Shown in pieces: positions 38,667 through 42,709 of a stretch of 42,709 nt of DNA. Source of the stretch: a virus. Positions within the stretch are counted from its first letter, which is position 1. Every line of letters begins with the position of its first letter. Under the pieces are notes generated by a model that was not told where the DNA came from, did no database searches, and was given only the letters and a program-made list of their open reading frames with translations. Position numbers and translations under genes: made by a program. Location: the IMG/VR virus record IMGVR_UViG_3300021433_000009, positions 1-42,709 of that record. One strand, written 5' to 3'.

Positions 38667-39707
38667 ATGCCCCCATCGACAGCCCTCCAAATTATTACCA
38701 ATGCATTTTATGAATGTGGTGCCTTCGCTCAAGGCGAAGTCCTCCCGGCTGGGGATTCAGCTTTTGGGTTAAGTAAGCTCAACCGTTTACTTGACTCGTG
38801 GGATGCGGATGGCCTCACTATATTCGCCCGCACCTTCCTTGGCGGGTTCGCGGGGTTCACCGACCCAACCACCCCGCAATTCATCCTCTTCCCCTCGGTC
38901 CAGCCTCTCAGCATCGGCCAAGCGGCGGTAATTACCAGCGCATCCGCTAATGGCACCATAGCCACTTATATTGCCAAAAACTCCTTCGCGGATGGAGACT
39001 TGGTTGATATCTCCAACGCAACGCCCTCCACGTTGAACGCAGTCGCGCAACAAGTGCAATTCGCCACACCGACGCAGTTCTCACTCCTGAATACCAACAC
39101 AGTAGCACCCACTCCCCAACCTGGACAGAATCCCCCAGTTGTTGGTGCATTCGCAGTCTACACAGGCCACCCCCAACCCACTTTCCCAACCTTCACTCAA
39201 AGGCCGGTGAAGTTGGAGAGTGCGAATATTGTCCTTAACAACCTGAATCCCTTTGTGAAGGTCCCCCTCCACGTCAGGGATGCTGACTGGTGGGCTGCAA
39301 ACAGCGTGCCGACCATTACCAGCAGCATTCCCACCGATATTTATTATGAACCTTCGTTTCCCAACGGTCGCATCTTCCTATGGCCCATGCAAATCCAGAA
39401 CTACGGCCTTGAGTTGGTGGTGTGGACAAACCTGGCGGGGATTCCATCACTCTCGTATCCTTTTTACCTGCCACAGGGGTATGAGGACGCCATCACCTAC
39501 TCGCTGGCAGAATCCTTCATCCCCTCCTACCAGGTCCCTTCATCAATCGCCCTGAATGTCCGGGGAATGGCTGCGAAGGCACGGGCGCAGTTGCATAAAC
39601 TGAACAGCAAGTCCCCAACGATGGCCACGAGGGATGTAGGTATTCCCGACCAATCAACTAATCGGCCTTATTTCAATTGGTTAAATGGTATCACTACTAC
39701 TCGATAA
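38667..39707 (+). CDS. P22 gp4-type head-tail adaptor (tail accessory factor), 346 aa
   Basis: The N-terminus TALQIITNAFYECGAFAQGE then GLSKLNRLLDSWDADGLTIF and the C-terminus GYEDAITYSLAESFIPSYQV, RGMAAKARAQLHKLNSKSP match P22 gp4-like adaptors that close the portal after packaging. It is longer than the roughly 170-residue P22 gp4 because a beta-rich Pro/Thr segment (about residues 70-175) is inserted. Confidence 0.8.
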   Translation: MPPSTALQIITNAFYECGAFAQGEVLPAGDSAFGLSKLNRLLDSWDADGLTIFARTFLGGFAGFTDPTTPQFILFPSVQPLSIGQAAVITSASANGTIATYIAKNSFADGDLVDISNATPSTLNAVAQQVQFATPTQFSLLNTNTVAPTPQPGQNPPVVGAFAVYTGHPQPTFPTFTQRPVKLESANIVLNNLNPFVKVPLHVRDADWWAANSVPTITSSIPTDIYYEPSFPNGRIFLWPMQIQNYGLELVVWTNLAGIPSLSYPFYLPQGYEDAITYSLAESFIPSYQVPSSIALNVRGMAAKARAQLHKLNSKSPTMATRDVGIPDQSTNRPYFNWLNGITTTR

Positions 39708-41864
39708 ATGCCACGATTCGGATTAGTTGGACCTTCATATACCTCGCAATCCCTCAACGCCGATGCCCAACTCTGCATGAATTGGTACGTGGAGCAAATT
39801 GAGTCAGGTGCGGGAAATGCGCCTGTGGCGATGTATCCAACCCCTGGCACCGTTACCTTTGTAAACCTCGCACGCACCATCAGCCCCACGGTTGATGGGA
39901 TTGGAAGTTTCGTTGCTAGTGTTGCAGCGAAAGGGACAGTTACAGGGACAGGACATATTAGCACCGGTTCCCTCACCCCTTCCACTCCTCCAGAGTTTGC
40001 AGTCTTTGGTGAGGCGAATGATGGAGGGGTGCCCTTCACCGTTGACGCGGGGTGGACAACCTTCGGGGGGCAGAGTTATCAACAGGAGGCGAATGCGGCG
40101 ATTGCGGGGGGTGGAACACTTAGCAGCGTGGGGTCATCGGACTGGGTAGCGGCGTTGATGTTGTTTAATCAGGTGGGCGCAACAGCCCCCACGGTTATTC
40201 AGCAACGTACTATCAATTCAGGCGCATGGGCAGCAAGCACACAGTCACAGCCCTTCCTTGCTCCTGTGACGGCTGGGAACACCATAATGGTGATCCTGGA
40301 GGCGAATGAGACAGCGGCGGCGGGTCCAGGTCTAACAGTCACAGACTCGGCGGGGAATGTTTATACCCTGATTGCGAGTGAGATATTTGGCTCTAACTCT
40401 ACCCCAGCGTATCAGGTTTATCTGTCCCAACATGTCCTTGGAGGCACGATTACCATCAATGGCACCACTACCGCCACAGTCATCGGGGCAAGCCTGAGGG
40501 CGTATGAGATTCAGGGTGGGTCAGTAGGTAGCACAAACAATGGCCCCACCCGTGGATGCATCACCATCACAGGGCGTACATTTTTTGTGGTTGGGCCGGA
40601 TTTTGATGAGGTGCTGTCGAATGGTACATTTATCAACTGGGGCACAGTGGCGAATGATTCCCTCCCGGTGACGATGGCTGCAACGCCTCAACAACTCCTT
40701 CTTGCATCTGCTGGCACGGCGTATGTGTTTGACTTGATGGCTAATACCCTGACACCCATTGCGGGCGCGACCTTTAGCGGCCCTGTGTCTCAGGCAGCGG
40801 TTTGTGATGATTTCTTCATCCTCACCATCAAGAACAGCAAGACTTTCTATGTCTCGGCCCCCCTCGATGCAACCGATTGGGTAACGAATGGCTCGGCAAT
40901 CGTGTCAGTATTTCCAGACAATATCGTGTCCATGATCGTTGACCACAGACAGGTATGGTTCTTTAGTGACACCAAGTCGGTGGTGTATTACGACTCGGGG
41001 AACATCTTCCCCTTCGATGTGATTCCCGGATCATTTATGGAAGCCGGTAACGCGGCAGAGTTTTCTACCCAACTATTCCCTAATGGGGTCGTGTGGCTGG
41101 GGGCAGATGAGCGTGGGTCAGGCGTTGTATGGCTAGGTCCTCCGGGTGGTGGGACGCCTCAGCGAATAAGCAATCATGCCCTTGAGTTTGCCATTCAGGG
41201 TTACACCAGGGTTGACGACGCCGTAGCCATCACCTATCAGGACCAAGGACACCTTTTCTATCAAATCTACTTCCCCACCCCCTCCGTCACCTGGACCTAC
41301 GATGTCAATACCCAAATGTGGCACCAGCGAGGGTTTTACCTTGAATCCATTGGCAATTTTCAAGCGGTTCATTACTGGAATCACACCTTTAACTTTGGTA
41401 GACACCTTGTGGGGGATTGGCAATCGGGTAGGGTGTATCAACTTCATATCCCCGTCTACACCGCTGGCGTGTGGACCTTCGCAACCGATGACGGGAATCC
41501 AATCGTTCGTGTTCGTCGCGCTCCCCATGTCAGCAGCGAGCAAAAACGCCAGTTCCATGCTGAACTTCAGGTTTATATGGAAACAGGTGTAGGCCCTCAG
41601 CCCCCGTTACTTGATGCCTCGGGTAATCCTCGTGGTCCCTTGATGGACATGCGATTCTCTGACGACGGCGCACATACATGGTCGAATTACCAGACCCGCG
41701 ATTGTGGCCAAACAGGGAACTTCAGGACTCGTGTGAGGTGGTTGAGGTTGGGGAGGTCAAGGGACAGGGTGTATGAGATTCGTGTTAGTGATCCGATTGG
41801 TTATCGTATCGTTGATGCGTATCTTCGCTTCGCTCCAGGCGAGGATTTGGAAGGGAGTCGCTAA
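39708..41864 (+). CDS. P22 gp10-type tail hub with inserted beta module, 718 aa
   Basis: Begins MPRFGLVGPSYTSQSLNADA and CMNWYVEQIESGAGNAPVAM, the start of P22 gp10-like DNA-stabilisation/tail hub proteins. The hub resumes at about residue 285 (GCITITGRTFFVVGPDFDEV) and continues with WLGADERGSGVVWLG and DMRFSDDGAHTWSNYQ. Between about 60 and 285 lies an extra module with GSLTPSTPPEFAVFGE and TVTDSAGNVYTLIASEIFG, a beta-sandwich type I associate with surface proteins. ATG follows the previous TAA directly. Confidence 0.85.
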   Translation: MPRFGLVGPSYTSQSLNADAQLCMNWYVEQIESGAGNAPVAMYPTPGTVTFVNLARTISPTVDGIGSFVASVAAKGTVTGTGHISTGSLTPSTPPEFAVFGEANDGGVPFTVDAGWTTFGGQSYQQEANAAIAGGGTLSSVGSSDWVAALMLFNQVGATAPTVIQQRTINSGAWAASTQSQPFLAPVTAGNTIMVILEANETAAAGPGLTVTDSAGNVYTLIASEIFGSNSTPAYQVYLSQHVLGGTITINGTTTATVIGASLRAYEIQGGSVGSTNNGPTRGCITITGRTFFVVGPDFDEVLSNGTFINWGTVANDSLPVTMAATPQQLLLASAGTAYVFDLMANTLTPIAGATFSGPVSQAAVCDDFFILTIKNSKTFYVSAPLDATDWVTNGSAIVSVFPDNIVSMIVDHRQVWFFSDTKSVVYYDSGNIFPFDVIPGSFMEAGNAAEFSTQLFPNGVVWLGADERGSGVVWLGPPGGGTPQRISNHALEFAIQGYTRVDDAVAITYQDQGHLFYQIYFPTPSVTWTYDVNTQMWHQRGFYLESIGNFQAVHYWNHTFNFGRHLVGDWQSGRVYQLHIPVYTAGVWTFATDDGNPIVRVRRAPHVSSEQKRQFHAELQVYMETGVGPQPPLLDASGNPRGPLMDMRFSDDGAHTWSNYQTRDCGQTGNFRTRVRWLRLGRSRDRVYEIRVSDPIGYRIVDAYLRFAPGEDLEGSR

Positions 41865-41865
41865 G

Positions 41866-42141
41866 TTGCCTTCAACCATCCAACGAAACACAAACCTTTC
41901 CCCTGTCCCGGTGCAGGTCAAACTATTTCAAGACCAAAGCCAACAATCCCTTTCCTTCACATGGCTTACTTGGTTTCGAGACGCTGCTGCTGCAATAAAT
42001 GCCTCACCCCAAATACTTGGTGCAGCACCCCCGGTATCGGCATCCCCCGGTGACCTTGGTGACCTCTTCATTACCCCCGGATTTCTCTATGTCTGCGTCG
42101 CTCAGAATCATTGGCAACGTGTGGCGTTGGTGGATTTCTAA
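41866..42141 (+). CDS. Hypothetical tail-region protein, 91 aa
   Basis: TTG 41866 is chosen: AAGGGAG lies 8 bases upstream and the previous stop ends one base before. Reads MPSTIQRNTNLSPVPVQVKL and ends in GDLFITPGFLYVCVAQNHWQ, beta-like. No family recognised. Confidence 0.5.
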   Translation: MPSTIQRNTNLSPVPVQVKLFQDQSQQSLSFTWLTWFRDAAAAINASPQILGAAPPVSASPGDLGDLFITPGFLYVCVAQNHWQRVALVDF

Positions 42142-42501
42142 ATGAACAATCTAACTGTTAGACGGTTAAAGCCTGTGGAGTATGAGAAGTTACTGAGTGT
42201 GGATGATGGCTACACACCTGACCCTAATCGAAGTGTGGCGGTTGTGGCTGAAAATGGTCACCACATCATGGGTCGAATATTCTTGATGGCCCCCGCGCAT
42301 GTTGAAGGCGTATTTGTCGAACCCGCATGGCGTGACAAAGGTGTGATGCGCCAACTGGTGGATGCAATTGAAATTGAGGCCCGTGCGGAGGGGATTCACA
42401 AAGTTTTGGCATATGCAAAGGACAGCGATATGGCTGGACGAATCGAAGCGATGGGTTATAAGAAATTGCCCTGGACAGTTTGGGCCAAGGAGTTGAAGTA
42501 A
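42142..42501 (+). CDS. GNAT acetyltransferase, 119 aa
   Basis: VEGVFVEPAWRDKGVMRQLV is the acetyl-CoA binding motif A of GNAT enzymes, and KVLAYAKDSDMAGRIEAMGY the C-terminal part. Phages often carry such a gene among tail genes; the substrate is unknown. It starts directly after the previous stop (TAA then ATG). Shorter than usual (about 140-150), missing part of the N-terminal strand-helix region. Confidence 0.8.
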   Translation: MNNLTVRRLKPVEYEKLLSVDDGYTPDPNRSVAVVAENGHHIMGRIFLMAPAHVEGVFVEPAWRDKGVMRQLVDAIEIEARAEGIHKVLAYAKDSDMAGRIEAMGYKKLPWTVWAKELK

Positions 42502-42502
42502 C

Positions 42503-42709
42503 ATGCCTACAGCACTTATAGGTCCGGCAATTGGTGGGGTAAGTTCTCTTATTGGTGGGATACTTAACTCTAATGCCGCAAGTAATGCGGCTCAACAGGA
42601 ACAGGCAGCAGCGGCAAAGGCAGCGGGGACGGTTGGTGCGGCGGGCCAGCAGGCGCAGAATGCCCTGAGTGGGCAACTTGCACAAGAGGGCGCGAATGTT
42701 TCCCCCTAT
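42503..42709 (+). CDS. DNA-transfer/ejection-type virion protein, 5' part
   Basis: ATG 42503 begins two bases after the GNAT stop. MPTALIGPAIGGVSSLIGGI is a glycine-rich hydrophobic start, followed by an Ala/Gln-rich helix ending GANVSPY at the window edge. Such starts belong to the same family as the fragment at 3-629. The gene is cut by the window end. Confidence 0.7.
   Translation, partial: MPTALIGPAIGGVSSLIGGILNSNAASNAAQQEQAAAAKAAGTVGAAGQQAQNALSGQLAQEGANVSPY

Noticed and set aside
1-42709. Temperate lifestyle, CRISPR array or insertion sequence
   Set aside because: No integrase, cI-like repressor, transposase or regularly spaced repeats were found by reading.

Overview
The window reads as most of the genome of a short-tailed (podovirus-like) bacteriophage with a P22-type head. 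The late genes run in P22 order: small and large terminase (27564-29451), P22-type portal (32760), scaffold (34928), P22 gp5-type coat (35959), gp4-type head-tail adaptor (38667), gp10-type tail hub (39708), then DNA-ejection and internal virion proteins (42503 to the right edge, and 3-3891). The two window ends carry the start and the remainder of what looks like one DNA-transfer gene, so only a small piece (3n+1 bases if it is a single reading frame) seems to be missing from a circular or circularly permuted map. I see no integrase, repressor or partition gene, so the lifestyle looks lytic. The host cannot be read directly. The Sec signals with Gln at +1 and the Asn/Thr/Gly-rich exported fibre-like proteins suggest an Acidobacteria-like soil host; this is inference.

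Layout. (1) 3-3891, plus: ejection and internal virion proteins. (2) 3842-4352, minus: four overlapping very small genes, three with membrane segments, with their own promoter, lying inside the late plus region. (3) 4351-8888, plus: two tail-fibre-like proteins with Sec signal peptides, an SGNH hydrolase with no normal start codon, and a small membrane protein that may be a holin. (4) 8782-22292, minus: a long coupled early/middle block. From its promoter end it contains many small proteins, a mosaic Cys-rich protein, a zinc-finger protein, a PD-(D/E)XK nuclease, a RecA-like ATPase, tRNA-Asn(GUU), a nucleoside deoxyribosyltransferase-like enzyme, a radical SAM enzyme, a uracil-DNA-glycosylase/family A DNA polymerase fusion, a metallophosphoesterase, DUF3310, an exported SprT-like metallopeptidase and a lytic transglycosylase endolysin. 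(5) 22293-22508: divergent control region. (6) 22509-23656, plus: RepA/DnaB-like helicase ATPase and a small protein. (7) 23653-25388, minus: a second early block of small proteins. (8) 25389-25513: second divergent control region. (9) 25514-42709, plus: small proteins, then packaging, head and tail genes.

Regulation visible in the DNA. Leftward transcription starts at sigma70-like promoters with 17-bp spacers. Three of them share a GGATATCGGAAAAT-like element covering the -10 box (22023-22051, 25409-25437 and, less exactly, 4359-4387). A fourth (22319-22347) carries the related ATTATCGGA motif twice. Rightward promoters are TTGACA-N17-CATAGT (22404), TTGACA-N17-TATCAT (25476) and TTGACA-N17-CATAAC (26957). 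At two rightward promoters and one leftward promoter the first ATG lies 6-9 bases after the -10 box with no Shine-Dalgarno sequence, which suggests leaderless mRNAs. Almost all genes inside a block overlap by ATGA, GTGA or TAATG, so translation is strongly coupled.

How the genes fit together. The helicase, polymerase fusion, nuclease and ATPase form a replication/recombination set. The radical SAM and deoxyribosyltransferase-like genes, coupled to the glycosylase-polymerase, suggest nucleotide or base chemistry linked to replication. The most unusual parts are the antisense small-protein cassette, the exported fibre-like proteins and the shared leftward promoter element. All family calls come from motif reading without database searches.
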